Position numbers and translations under genes: made by a program. This document shows positions 37,746 to 46,321 of a DNA stretch of 64,000 bases, piece by piece. The notes beneath the pieces are model-generated. The model was not told the DNA's origin. It saw only the letters and a list, made by a program, of their open reading frames with translations, and did not search any database. Source of the stretch: Bacillus sp. AFS059628 (GTDB taxonomy: Bacteria; Bacillota; Bacilli; Bacillales; Bacillaceae_G); the NCBI RefSeq assembly GCF_002571225.1, contig NZ_NVEC01000017.1:14145-78144 (forward strand), given 5' to 3'. Position 1 is the first letter of the stretch, and every line of letters starts with the position of its first letter.

Positions 37746-37887
37746 ATATTTCGTGAAGCAATATAGGTTTACAATTAAATAAAGAAAAATTTAATAAGAT
37801 CATGTTGTAGGTTGTTGTTGGAAAAGGGAGAATATGTCACTCTGTTGAATATAAAAATACAACTTATTTATAAAGGAGCCTAAAATA

Positions 37888-38346
37888 TTGAATATCCAGT
37901 TAAAGATTGTTACGAGAGCAAATTGGGAAGATGCATTAAAATTACAAGTTAAAGAAGAGCAAAGAAAATTTGTACCAACTGTAGCAGTTTCACTTGCTAA
38001 AGTATATATAAAACCAGATGGTGACAATGTAGAATACATACCATTTGCGATATACGACGGCGAGCTAATGGTTGGTTTTGTAATGCACGCTGTTATAAAA
38101 GAGACAACTGATATGTATTGGATAAACGGCTTTATTATCGATCAAAAGCAGCAAGGCAATGGGTATGGAAAAGCAGCATTACAGAAAAGCATTTATTTAA
38201 TAAAAAATACATATAAGGCGTGTAGAGAAATAAGGTTAACGGTACATAAAGATAATGTCTCTGCAAAGAAATTATATGAACATTACGGTTTTCAACCATT
38301 GGGACATGATTATGATGGGGAGCAAGTGTATCGTTTATTTGTTTAA
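37888..38346 (+). CDS. GNAT family N-acetyltransferase (PaiA/BltD-like)
   Basis: 152 residues with a complete GNAT core: IIDQKQQGNGYGKAAL is acetyl-CoA motif A (Q-x-x-G-x-G), and VHKDNVSAKKLYEHYGFQ is the C-terminal motif B. It resembles spermidine/spermine acetyltransferases of Bacillus (BltD, PaiA), but the acceptor is not certain. TTG start with AAAGGAGCC 8 bases upstream. Possibly the first gene of a short run with the two genes after it. Confidence 0.87.
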   Translation: MNIQLKIVTRANWEDALKLQVKEEQRKFVPTVAVSLAKVYIKPDGDNVEYIPFAIYDGELMVGFVMHAVIKETTDMYWINGFIIDQKQQGNGYGKAALQKSIYLIKNTYKACREIRLTVHKDNVSAKKLYEHYGFQPLGHDYDGEQVYRLFV

Positions 38347-38376
38347 GTATTATAAAGTAAAGGTGTGAAAGGAAAG

Positions 38377-38715
38377 ATGCAATTTTCGGAAGTGAAAATC
38401 GAAGTGTTTATTCCTGAAGAATACATTGAGATATTGCGGGATGAGCTAAATAGAATTGGTGCTTGTAAAACAGGAAAATATGACCATTGTCTTTCCTATA
38501 GTTCCGTGAAAGGATACTGGAGACCATTAGACGATGCAGCACCTTTTAACGGAGAAATTGGTCAAATATGTGAAGGGAACGAATGTAAAATTGAAATAAA
38601 GTGTAAAGAGGACCTTGTAAAGGATGCACTTAAAGTGATTAACGAAATTCATCCGTATGAAACCCCTATGATTTATATTATACCGATATTAAATGACTAT
38701 TTTAATCAAATATAA
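38377..38715 (+). CDS. YqfO/NIF3 C-terminal-like (CutA-fold) protein
   Basis: 112 residues from ATG 38377; a GTG at 38365 is also possible. It corresponds to the PII/CutA-like insert domain of NIF3/YqfO proteins standing alone: VFIPEEYIEILRDELNRIG at the start, YSSVKGYWRP in the middle and IHPYETPMIYIIPI at the end. Small trimeric proteins of this type are thought to bind metals or nucleotides; function is not established. It overlaps the open frame of the next gene. Confidence 0.75.
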   Translation: MQFSEVKIEVFIPEEYIEILRDELNRIGACKTGKYDHCLSYSSVKGYWRPLDDAAPFNGEIGQICEGNECKIEIKCKEDLVKDALKVINEIHPYETPMIYIIPILNDYFNQI

Positions 38716-38740
38716 AGTAAATGACTGGGAGGAAGAAAAA

Positions 38741-39187
38741 TTGAAAAATAAATTTCATCATATTGTGCGAGCTGTATTGATAAAGGATAAAAAATTGTTA
38801 GTGGCTGAATATATTGGCCATCATTATTTTTTACCAGGTGGTCACGTTGAAGTTGGCGAATCGGCTGAGAATGCATTAATAAGAGAATTGCGAGAAGAAC
38901 TCGGAGTTAACTGTAGTATAAAACAATTTTTAGGCGTAATAGAAAACAAATGGGAAGACCGAGAAGTTCTTCATCATGAAATTAATCACATTTTTGAAAT
39001 AGATTCACAAGAGTTACATAATGATTTCATACCAAAATCTAAAGAGTCTCATTTAGCGTTTCACTGGATAGATTTTACTCAAGAAGCTTTAAATACTTAT
39101 AAAATCATGCCAGCGCCTTCAGTTAAAGAGTTGCTAGAAAGAAAATTAAGCGATGAACTACTAAACTGTTGGATTAGTAATTTTTAA
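38741..39187 (+). CDS. Nudix hydrolase
   Basis: 148 residues from TTG 38741, which has GGGAGGAAG five bases upstream; the frame extends further back to ATG 38693 inside the previous gene, without a site. The Nudix box is intact: GGHVEVGESAENALIRELREELG, reading G-x5-E-x7-R-E-x2-E-E-x-G. It would hydrolyse a nucleoside diphosphate linked to another moiety; the substrate is open. One of three Nudix genes in the window. Confidence 0.87.
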   Translation: MKNKFHHIVRAVLIKDKKLLVAEYIGHHYFLPGGHVEVGESAENALIRELREELGVNCSIKQFLGVIENKWEDREVLHHEINHIFEIDSQELHNDFIPKSKESHLAFHWIDFTQEALNTYKIMPAPSVKELLERKLSDELLNCWISNF

Positions 39188-39386
39188 ATACCTCTATTAA
39201 TAATAAATTTGTCTACCGAAAAGGAATTAAGAAAATAGGCTAAAAAACAAGGTACATCACCTAGTGTAAGTTCATATTTTGTTGATGTACGCATTTAGTC
39301 TATAGTCTTGTTTCTACCTTGTTTGCAAAATTATACGAACTTTAACATTGGGACGGAATTTATTTTTATAAATGGAGGGTTTCGTA

Positions 39387-39656
39387 ATGAATCAGTTTCA
39401 ACAAGAACTACAATCATTAAATCTTAATGATTATCAATCTGGTAATGTTGTGTATTGGGATCAACTACAACAAAATCAATATCCATACTATTACATTCAA
39501 GACGATGCACGTCGTTGCGGCGGATGCGGTGGTTGTGGTGGACGCTGTGGCGGATGTGGCGGTAGATGCGGTGGTTGTGCAGGTCGTTGCGGCGGATGCA
39601 TAGGTTGTGCGGGATGTTTCGGTTGCTTTAATTGCTGGAACTGGTGGATCATTTAA
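39387..39656 (+). CDS. Heterocycloanthracin/sonorensin-family bacteriocin precursor
   Basis: 89 residues from ATG 39387, with GGAGGG at a good distance. The leader (about 1-43) is Gln/Asn-rich and ends DDARR. The core (44-83) has 13 cysteines, mostly in a C-G-G or C-G-G-R repeat, then C-x-x units to a Trp-rich end (NCWNWWII). This is the pattern of the thiazole/oxazole-modified peptide family described from B. anthracis and B. cereus (repeated Cys-x-x motifs). The modifying cyclodehydratase and dehydrogenase are not encoded next to it. They must be elsewhere in the genome or absent. Own terminator follows. Confidence 0.93.
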   Translation: MNQFQQELQSLNLNDYQSGNVVYWDQLQQNQYPYYYIQDDARRCGGCGGCGGRCGGCGGRCGGCAGRCGGCIGCAGCFGCFNCWNWWII

Positions 39657-39680
39657 GTATAGAACATCAAAGCTAGTTTA

Positions 39681-39724
39681 CTTGAAAGAAAGGTGTGAAT
39701 ACTATTTTGCACTTTTCTTTCAAG
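39681..39724 (+). terminator. Terminator of the bacteriocin precursor
   Basis: 15-bp stem CTTGAAAGAAAGGTG/CACTTTTCTTTCAAG with one G-T pair and a 14-base loop. Confidence 0.75.
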
Positions 39725-39757
39725 CTGTAATTTTTATGCGTATTAAGGGGGAATTAT

Positions 39758-40774
39758 TTGTATACATATGATAAGTTAATTTCTTGGGTAGAGAATATAA
39801 AAGAAAAAAACCATAGTTCTGCAACGGCACTTTGTATTATAAAAGATAACAAAATTGTACTAGAGTATTATAGTGGATATCACTCAAATGCATCGAATAA
39901 TAAAAAAGTATCAGCATCTTCACAATTTAACGTTGCTTCTGCGAGAAAAAGTTATTTAGGATTAATGATAGCGTATGCGCTTTACGAGGGGAAAATAAAC
40001 TCTATTGATGATGAAGCGATAAAATACTTTAAAGACTTTGATCCTGCATTGCTTGGTAAAACAACGATAAGACATTTAGTAACACATTCGCACGGATTAG
40101 AAGAAACGAATGACGGGACAATTTTTCGTGAATTTGAACCGGGGCAAGGATGGGCGTATAGAGATATTAATGTAAGAATGATGACACGTCTTATTTACCA
40201 GCTATATAACAAAAGTTTTCCTGAATTGTTAAGAGAGCGTGTGTTTAGACCTGCTAATTTTCAAGAAACAGGTTGGAGAGTTCAGCAAGATGAAAATTTA
40301 GTTGACGTTGTTAATAATCCAAATGAAGACGCGATTAGTGAAATTGGTACGGTAGATGACGGTACTGAAAAAAATCTATTTGTCTCAGCTAAAGAATTTG
40401 TGCAGTGGGGCAATCTTCATTTAAATCAAGGTATGATAGATGATAAACAAATTGTTCCAAAAGAAGTTATAAAAATCGCTACGAGTTTGCAGAGTCCAAC
40501 ATTTATAAACAAAGAGCTACCACAAAATGGGGTGTTTTGGTTCATCCAAAATGAGCCTGCACAATTAAGCGAAATTGGTGAACGTGTTTCAAAAGGGTCG
40601 TATCAAATATTAGGGATTACTGGACCGACTATTTTAGTAATACCTGAATATAATGTAGTTGTTGCAAAAATGTATAACAAAAGATATAACTACGGCGGTG
40701 ATAATTATTTATATTATTTACGTGAATTCAGCAATTTAGTCGCTGATACATTTCGTAACGGTAATGGGGCATAA
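39758..40774 (+). CDS. Serine hydrolase of the beta-lactamase-like family
   Basis: 338 residues. The nucleophile motif is S-A-R-K in NVASARKSYLG; a Tyr motif (WAYRDINVRMM) lies at the usual place, though with Asp before the Asn. No signal peptide, so probably cytosolic. It belongs to the same broad family as the protein at 19734-20783 but is not close to it. TTG start with AAGGGGG six bases upstream. Likely an esterase or peptidase; the substrate is unknown. Confidence 0.85.
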   Translation: MYTYDKLISWVENIKEKNHSSATALCIIKDNKIVLEYYSGYHSNASNNKKVSASSQFNVASARKSYLGLMIAYALYEGKINSIDDEAIKYFKDFDPALLGKTTIRHLVTHSHGLEETNDGTIFREFEPGQGWAYRDINVRMMTRLIYQLYNKSFPELLRERVFRPANFQETGWRVQQDENLVDVVNNPNEDAISEIGTVDDGTEKNLFVSAKEFVQWGNLHLNQGMIDDKQIVPKEVIKIATSLQSPTFINKELPQNGVFWFIQNEPAQLSEIGERVSKGSYQILGITGPTILVIPEYNVVVAKMYNKRYNYGGDNYLYYLREFSNLVADTFRNGNGA

Positions 40775-40805
40775 TTACTCCTATAATGAAAAGGAGTGAG
40801 AGAAA

Positions 40806-40949
40806 GTGAAAGATAAAATGAATAAAAACAAAAAGCAAAACATTAAAGGTGTAAATACAGAACAAAATGCAATTTATAGCGATCCGAAAGATGCGGCTAA
40901 TATGCAAACGGTACCGCAGCCGAAAGATTTTGATGAAATTGAATATTAA
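40806..40949 (+). CDS. Small hydrophilic protein, 47 aa, unknown
   Basis: GTG start preceded by AAAAGGAGTGAGAGAAA, 31 bases after the serine hydrolase stop. The product is lysine/asparagine-rich at the start (MKDKMNKNKKQN) and acidic at the end (KDFDEIEY), with no hydrophobic segment. Size and composition resemble minor spore proteins of Bacillus, but I see no diagnostic motif. Confidence 0.6.
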   Translation: MKDKMNKNKKQNIKGVNTEQNAIYSDPKDAANMQTVPQPKDFDEIEY

Positions 40950-41098
40950 TTTTTTCGTTCATCCGACTATATGATGAATAAAAAATACATCTTAAGTCCC
41001 ATCACATGATTGAAATCTTTTGGTACTCTATATACATAAGCATTTGAAAATGTCTTATCTTAACAAAGCTTTCTTTAAGTAAATCTAATATAACCTGC

Positions 41099-41130
41099 AG
41101 AAAGACACTTCATTATGGAGTGTCTTTTTG
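41099..41130 (+). terminator. Terminator
   Basis: Stem AAAGACACT/AGTGTCTTT with T-run; probably ends the hydrolase/47-aa unit. Confidence 0.7.
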
Positions 41131-41234
41131 TGTACATGAATTCAATTTCCATTTTTCATGCAGTATCTTACTTCTTATGGTGGTTATACTAACTGTGAAA
41201 ATTCATGTCATGATAAAAGAAGGGGACAGTTAGT

Positions 41235-42443
41235 ATGAAACAAACCTCTATAAATCCGTTACTAATTGTTCTAGGTACAATCATTGTTCAAATTGGTCTT
41301 GGGACAATTTATACATGGAGTTTATTTAATCAACCCCTTGTTAGTAAGTTTGGATGGAATCTCAATGCAGTTGCAATAACTTTCTCCATAACAAGCTTTT
41401 CTTTATCATTTTCAACCTTATTTGCAGGAAAGTTGCAGCAAAAATTAGGGCTTCGAAAACTCATCGCTACTGCTGGGGTTGTGCTGGGACTCGGTTTAAT
41501 ACTTAGTTCACAAGTTTCTTCCTTACCATTACTATATTTATTAGCTGGTGTAGTAGTTGGTTATGCCGATGGAACTGCTTATATTACTTCATTATCTAAT
41601 TTAATTAAATGGTTTCCAAATCGAAAAGGACTTATTTCTGGTATATCTGTTTCTGCATATGGAATGGGCAGCTTAATTTTTAGATATATAAACGGAAGTC
41701 TTATCGATAGTCTTGGTGTATCACAAGCATTTTTATATTGGGGGATTATCGTTTTACTTTTAGTATTGACTGGATCGTTCTTCTTACGTGAAGCAATAGT
41801 AAGTAACACTGTAACTGAGACTTTACACAATGATTATACACCTCGTGAAATGATGCGAACGAAACAAGTATATCTTTTGTTTTTTATGCTATTCACATCG
41901 TGTATGGGCGGTCTATATTTAATCGGTATGGTAAAAGATATCGGAGTGCAGCTCGTTGGACTTAGCGCAGCAACTGCAGCTAATGCCGTCGCAATGATTG
42001 CAATTTTTAATACAGTAGGTAGAATTGTTCTTGGCACGTTATCAGATAAAATTGGCCGCATGAAAATTGTTTCTGCAACATTTATTATTATTGGATTGTC
42101 AGTCTTTACTTTAAGTTTCATCCCACTAAATTATGGCATTTATTTCGCTTGTGTAGCAAGCGTTGCATTTTGCTTTGGTGGTAATATCACAATCTTCCCA
42201 GCAATTGTTGGAGATTTCTTCGGATTAAAAAACCATAGCACAAATTATGGGATTGTATATCAAGGTTTCGGATTTGGTGCACTTGCAGGAGCGTTCATTG
42301 GAGCTTTACTGGGGGGATTTCAACCGACCTTTATTATAATCGGTGTTTTAAGCGTTATTTCCTTCATTATTTCGATATTAATTCGTCCGCCAAAAGCAGA
42401 AAACAAAAAAGAAACACGACATTTATATCGGAAAGTAGCTTAA
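41235..42443 (+). CDS. OFA-family MFS transporter (oxalate/formate-antiporter-like)
   Basis: 402 residues, 12 membrane helices. It begins with the family pattern IVQIGLGTIYTWSLFNQPL, which matches oxalate:formate antiporter (OFA) and YhjX-type carriers. The loop TLSDKIGRMKIV is the MFS signature in the second half. The substrate is probably a small monocarboxylate such as pyruvate, lactate or formate, but this is inference from family. GAAGGGGACAG precedes the ATG. Monocistronic with its own terminator. Confidence 0.88.
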   Translation: MKQTSINPLLIVLGTIIVQIGLGTIYTWSLFNQPLVSKFGWNLNAVAITFSITSFSLSFSTLFAGKLQQKLGLRKLIATAGVVLGLGLILSSQVSSLPLLYLLAGVVVGYADGTAYITSLSNLIKWFPNRKGLISGISVSAYGMGSLIFRYINGSLIDSLGVSQAFLYWGIIVLLLVLTGSFFLREAIVSNTVTETLHNDYTPREMMRTKQVYLLFFMLFTSCMGGLYLIGMVKDIGVQLVGLSAATAANAVAMIAIFNTVGRIVLGTLSDKIGRMKIVSATFIIIGLSVFTLSFIPLNYGIYFACVASVAFCFGGNITIFPAIVGDFFGLKNHSTNYGIVYQGFGFGALAGAFIGALLGGFQPTFIIIGVLSVISFIISILIRPPKAENKKETRHLYRKVA

Positions 42444-42445
42444 TT

Positions 42446-42479
42446 TAAAAAAGAGTCCTTGTGTATAGGGCTCTTTTTA
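42446..42479 (+). terminator. Terminator of the OFA transporter
   Basis: Stem AAAAAGAGTCCT/AGGGCTCTTTTT followed by TAT. Confidence 0.8.
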
Positions 42480-42681
42480 TATTACAAAATAAGTAAAAAT
42501 GATTTGACAAGGTAATAAAGTAATTTATTTCTTTAGCAACTAAGTAGCAGATTAGTAAAATATTCATATTGTTTTATAAAGGCACTGAAGTCATGTTATA
42601 AACCTACATTAACCACCTTTGTTATTAGATATGCAATTCATTTGTAAACCATTATTTTATTATAAAGGTAGTTGGCTTATA

Positions 42682-43308
42682 TTGGTTACAGCTATAATTT
42701 CTTCTTTTATCGCATTCACTTCAACAAATATTGATGACATTTTTATACTTCTTGTTTTATTTTCACAAGCAAGAACAGGAGTAATTAAGAAAGAAGGTAG
42801 AACTGTCCGAGGAAAAACTAAAATGAAAGAACTTTATATTGTTATTGGACAATATTTTGGGTTTAGTTTCATTATTTTCCTAAGTATCATCGGTTCTTTA
42901 AGTGCTTTTTTCATGCCTGTTTCCTGGATCGGATTATTAGGATTCGTGCCAATTTATATGGGAGTGAAAGGACTATTGTCACTTCATTCTTATAAAAGTA
43001 ATCAAGTCACTGATAACGCTTCTAGTTCAATATTTAAAGTAGCTTCAATTACATTAGCTAATGGAGCTGATAATATTTCGATTTATATATCAATGTTTGC
43101 TAGTCAAAATCTTAATGCCAATATCGCTACATTAGTAATCTTTTATTGCATGATAGCAATATGGTGTTTTATTAGCTACAAATTGTTAAGAGCTCCTATA
43201 TTAGCTAAAGTACTTGAGAAATATTGTCATATTATCGTTCCAATCGTTCTAATTGGTTTAGGCATGTTCATTCTTTTTCGCAGTAATACAATTGAATTAT
43301 TGTACTAA
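42682..43308 (+). CDS. CadD-family cadmium-resistance-like transporter
   Basis: 208 residues from TTG 42682, where homologues of CadD begin (MVTAIISSF...STNIDDIFILLVLF). The frame is open back to 42619 but has no ribosome site there. It has five or six membrane helices and the N-I-D-D motif in helix 1 plus NGADNISIY in the second half, the paired acidic motifs of CadD/LysE-type exporters. Staphylococcal CadD gives cadmium tolerance; the true substrate here is unknown. AAAGGTAG precedes the proposed start at about 10 bases. Confidence 0.82.
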   Translation: MVTAIISSFIAFTSTNIDDIFILLVLFSQARTGVIKKEGRTVRGKTKMKELYIVIGQYFGFSFIIFLSIIGSLSAFFMPVSWIGLLGFVPIYMGVKGLLSLHSYKSNQVTDNASSSIFKVASITLANGADNISIYISMFASQNLNANIATLVIFYCMIAIWCFISYKLLRAPILAKVLEKYCHIIVPIVLIGLGMFILFRSNTIELLY

Positions 43309-43330
43309 TTAAAAAGAATCAAACGCGGTA

Positions 43331-43370
43331 AAAAACCATACTACAGATAAAATGTAGTATGGTTTTTCTT
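43331..43370 (+). terminator. Terminator of the CadD-like gene
   Basis: Stem AAAAACCATACTACA/TGTAGTATGGTTTTT with 8-base loop. Confidence 0.9.
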
Positions 43371-43459
43371 TATATTAGTGAAATGACGACTATTAAGTTA
43401 GACAGGATATTACGATTATTAAATTGAATAGATACTTTAAAAGGAGCGTGATAATTAAA

Positions 43460-43885
43460 ATGAAAATAGTAAAACAATGGATCCAGGAAGATAGTGATTA
43501 CATAAGAGAAAAAGTAATTGAATATAACCAAAAACATATTTCGGATGAAGAGAAAAAGCCTTCAGAAAAAATTAGTTTTATAGTGCGAAATGAAAAGGAA
43601 GAAATTGTAGGCGGAATAACTGCAATTACATTTTGGCACCACGTACATGTCGATTTCCTTTGGGTTTCTGAAGAATATAGACACGCAGGCTACGGAACCA
43701 AGTTATTAAAACTTATTGAAGAATTTGCAATTGAACAAGAGTGTAGGCTAATCAATTTAGATACTTTTAGCTTTCAGGCACCTGCGTTTTATAAAAAACA
43801 TGGATATAAAGTAATTGGAGTAAGTGCAGATCACCCTAAAGGGCACAATCGATACTATTTAGAAAAAAGGTTAGAAATTATATAG
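43460..43885 (+). CDS. GNAT family N-acetyltransferase
   Basis: 141 residues from ATG 43460, with AAGGAGCG upstream; an in-frame ATG 43424 lies before that site. The GNAT core is clear: VSEEYRHAGYGTKLL (R-x-x-G-x-G) and FYKKHGYKVIG. Acceptor unknown. A terminator follows. Confidence 0.86.
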   Translation: MKIVKQWIQEDSDYIREKVIEYNQKHISDEEKKPSEKISFIVRNEKEEIVGGITAITFWHHVHVDFLWVSEEYRHAGYGTKLLKLIEEFAIEQECRLINLDTFSFQAPAFYKKHGYKVIGVSADHPKGHNRYYLEKRLEII

Positions 43886-43912
43886 AATCCAAAAATGAAT
43901 TTATCAAAGTAT

Positions 43913-43957
43913 AAAGAGCGTACGTTGAATAGTTGCTTTCAAAATACGTTCTTTTTT
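43913..43957 (+). terminator. Terminator after the GNAT gene
   Basis: Imperfect stem AAAGAGCGTA with TACGTTCTTTTT and a T-run. Confidence 0.6.
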
Positions 43958-44100
43958 ATTTAGTAATAAAGAGATATCGATTATTACCTTTACTAAGCGC
44001 AGATAAATGAAATACTCAATTAACTTTTTTATATTTTAAAATGATTAAATGGTAGAATGTAACAAAGGCAGAAAATTCTTGTTATTAAAGGTGGACTTAG

Positions 44101-44544
44101 ATGAAAAAAGTAAATGTTACATATGCACTTTTATACGATACAACAAATGAAAAGATCTTAATGGTAAAAAACAAAGGAAAGAATGGTTCTTATTACACAT
44201 TACCAGGTGGCGCAGTTAAATTTGGGGAAACGTTAGAAGAGGCAGTCATTCGAGAAGTGAAGGAAGAAACTGGGCTACATATAACTGTAAACGGTATTTG
44301 TTACATTAGCGAAGCTTTTTTTGAAGAGAGAGGACACCATGCAATTTTCTTTAATTTTTTAGGGGAAATAATTGGCGGGGAAACAAATATATCAAGACCA
44401 AAAGAAATTGAAGAGATTACTTGGATGGAATTACATAGAGCAGCACCACATTTACGTATACCAGAACACTTATTAAATACATTACAAAGGAAAGAAACAG
44501 TACCTTACTTTTTTAACGGAACAATCGTTCATCAATCTTCATAA
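44101..44544 (+). CDS. Nudix hydrolase (MutT-like)
   Basis: 147 residues. The Nudix box GGAVKFGETLEEAVIREVKEETG is complete, and the N-terminal strand LMVKNKGKNGSYYTLPGG is typical of MutT-like enzymes that clean damaged or non-standard nucleotides. AAAGGTGGACTTAG precedes the ATG. It lies 30 bases upstream of a second DnaN gene, with another Nudix gene after it, so a shared transcript is likely. Confidence 0.88.
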   Translation: MKKVNVTYALLYDTTNEKILMVKNKGKNGSYYTLPGGAVKFGETLEEAVIREVKEETGLHITVNGICYISEAFFEERGHHAIFFNFLGEIIGGETNISRPKEIEEITWMELHRAAPHLRIPEHLLNTLQRKETVPYFFNGTIVHQSS

Positions 44545-44574
44545 AATTATCATATTATGTAAGGCGGGGGAAAA

Positions 44575-45708
44575 ATGGATTTTATCGTTAATCATAAACA
44601 GTTCACTCAAGCACTTTCAGAAGTAAGTAAGGCTATATCTACGAAAGCTATAATCCCTATACTATCCGGTATAAAAATAACTGCAGATCAATCCGGAATT
44701 ACTTTAATCGCAAGTAATTCAAACATTTTCATTGAAAAATTCATCCCTAGTTCTACTGAAGACGACCGAATAACAACTATATTAAAAGCAGGAACTATAG
44801 TAGTACCTGCTAAATATTTTATTGAAATTATAAAGAAAATGCCAAGCCATGTAACAATAAAAAGTAAGGATGAGCAAATCATTACGATACAGTCAGAAGA
44901 AATCACATTAAACTTAAATGGACTTCCAACATACGAGTTTCCGAATGTACCACTTATAAACGATCATGCAAAAGTTCAAGTAGAAATAGAGCAATTAATT
45001 GAAGTGTTTAAACAAACTGTCTTTGCGGTAGCGAAAAATGAATCTAGACCTGTTCTTACCGGTGTTCATTTAGAGTTAGATCAAAATAAATTAACTTGCG
45101 TAGCAACTGATTCACATAGACTTGCTATACGCGAAATGATAATTGCTACAGATGCGAAAGCAAGTTGTATCGTACCAAGTGCAACTATTAGCGAACTGCT
45201 AAAATTAATGAGTAGTAATTCAGAATTCGTATACATCTATCTTTCAGAAAGTCACATTATTTTTACATTCGGTACAACTACATTATATTCAAGACTAATT
45301 GAAGGGAAATATCCTAATATATCTAGTTTAATTCCAAATGACTTTCAAACAGTCATTAACATAGATAGAAAAAAGATTTTACAAGGCGTAGATCGATCAA
45401 GCTTATTAGCAAGTGAATGGGCAAATAACAATGTTAACTTAGAAATTGTAAACGAATCTACAATTAAAGTTTCTTCTAACGCTTCTCAGATTGGAAAAAT
45501 ATATGAGACACAACAAGTAGATGCAATTCAAGGTGAAAAACAATTAAATATATCTTTCGATGGACGATTTATGTTAGATGCTTTAAAGGCAATAAAAGAA
45601 GAAACGGTTACTTTAAGCTTCAGTGGTTCTATGAGACCAATATTAATTGAAGCAGGGACACAATCTGCAGCAGTACATCTTATATCTCCAGTGAGAACTT
45701 ATTCATAA
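44575..45708 (+). CDS. dnaN: DNA polymerase III beta sliding clamp, second copy (DnaN2)
   Basis: 377 residues, the full length of a bacterial beta clamp with its three clamp domains. Recognisable stretches are FTQALSEVSKAISTKAIIPILSGI at the head, ESRPVLTGVHLE and ATDSHRLA in domain 2 and a final MRPILIEAG, followed by LISPVRTYS (usual clamp end LI.PVRTY). There is no dnaA, recF or gyrB nearby, so this is not the origin-linked clamp but a paralogue. B. cereus-group genomes are known to have two. It may serve repair or spore-outgrowth synthesis; that is not shown by sequence. AAGGCGGGGG precedes the ATG. Confidence 0.93.
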   Translation: MDFIVNHKQFTQALSEVSKAISTKAIIPILSGIKITADQSGITLIASNSNIFIEKFIPSSTEDDRITTILKAGTIVVPAKYFIEIIKKMPSHVTIKSKDEQIITIQSEEITLNLNGLPTYEFPNVPLINDHAKVQVEIEQLIEVFKQTVFAVAKNESRPVLTGVHLELDQNKLTCVATDSHRLAIREMIIATDAKASCIVPSATISELLKLMSSNSEFVYIYLSESHIIFTFGTTTLYSRLIEGKYPNISSLIPNDFQTVINIDRKKILQGVDRSSLLASEWANNNVNLEIVNESTIKVSSNASQIGKIYETQQVDAIQGEKQLNISFDGRFMLDALKAIKEETVTLSFSGSMRPILIEAGTQSAAVHLISPVRTYS

Positions 45709-45726
45709 CAATGGAAGGAATCACTT

Positions 45727-46239
45727 ATGTACAAGCATACTTTATGTTTTATAAAAAGAAATGAAGAGATACTTATGTTAAATAGAGAATATGACCCTGT
45801 AAAAGGATTGTGGAATGGGGTAGGGGGAAAGATAGAAAAGGGAGAAATACCTTTAGAAAATGCAATTCGTGAAATAAAAGAAGAGACTAATATAGAAGTT
45901 TCGCATGACCAAATTCAATTTAAAGGCATTATTAAGTGGGAGGATTCTTCATATTCTGGGGGTATGTATCTTTATCTAATAGAGCTAATGAATGAATTTA
46001 CATATCAAACTCCAAAAAAAGTAGCAGAAGGAATTTTAGATTGGAAAGAGATTTCTTGGATTTTAAGCGACTATAATTACGGCGTAGGAGAGATGATACC
46101 AAAATTTTTATATGAAATACTCCATAATGAATTAATATTAGAACACAACTTTGTTTTATCTAATCATAAATTAATAGATTATAGGAATGAAGAATTAGCT
46201 AAGCAGGAAAGTTCTATCGATAATATAGTTCAATTATAA
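45727..46239 (+). CDS. Nudix hydrolase (8-oxo-dGTP-diphosphatase-like)
   Basis: 170 residues. The Nudix box GGKIEKGEIPLENAIREIKEET is present. The surrounding MLNREYDPVKGLWNGVGG and YSGGMYLYLIEL are like the MutT/YtkD group that hydrolyses 8-oxo-dGTP. It starts 19 bases after dnaN2 with GGAAGGAATCACTT as ribosome site, so it very likely shares the transcript. The C-terminal 35 residues are an extra tail. Confidence 0.87.
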   Translation: MYKHTLCFIKRNEEILMLNREYDPVKGLWNGVGGKIEKGEIPLENAIREIKEETNIEVSHDQIQFKGIIKWEDSSYSGGMYLYLIELMNEFTYQTPKKVAEGILDWKEISWILSDYNYGVGEMIPKFLYEILHNELILEHNFVLSNHKLIDYRNEELAKQESSIDNIVQL

Positions 46240-46321
46240 AAAGAAGGAATTGTAATCTATCATACACAGCAAAATAATTATAACTCAAATGATTCGAAGA
46301 GTAGCTAAGGAGAAAATTCAA

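Noticed and set aside
39516-39632. GGC/TGC-rich repeat array, possible CRISPR or satellite
   Set aside because: Repeat units of 3 to 7 codons lie in frame inside the bacteriocin core and code for C-G-G units; there are no spacers.
42619-42681. CadD-like protein starting at TTG 42619 or ATG 42631
   Set aside because: No ribosome site; CadD relatives start at VTAII, which is preceded by AAAGGTAG here.
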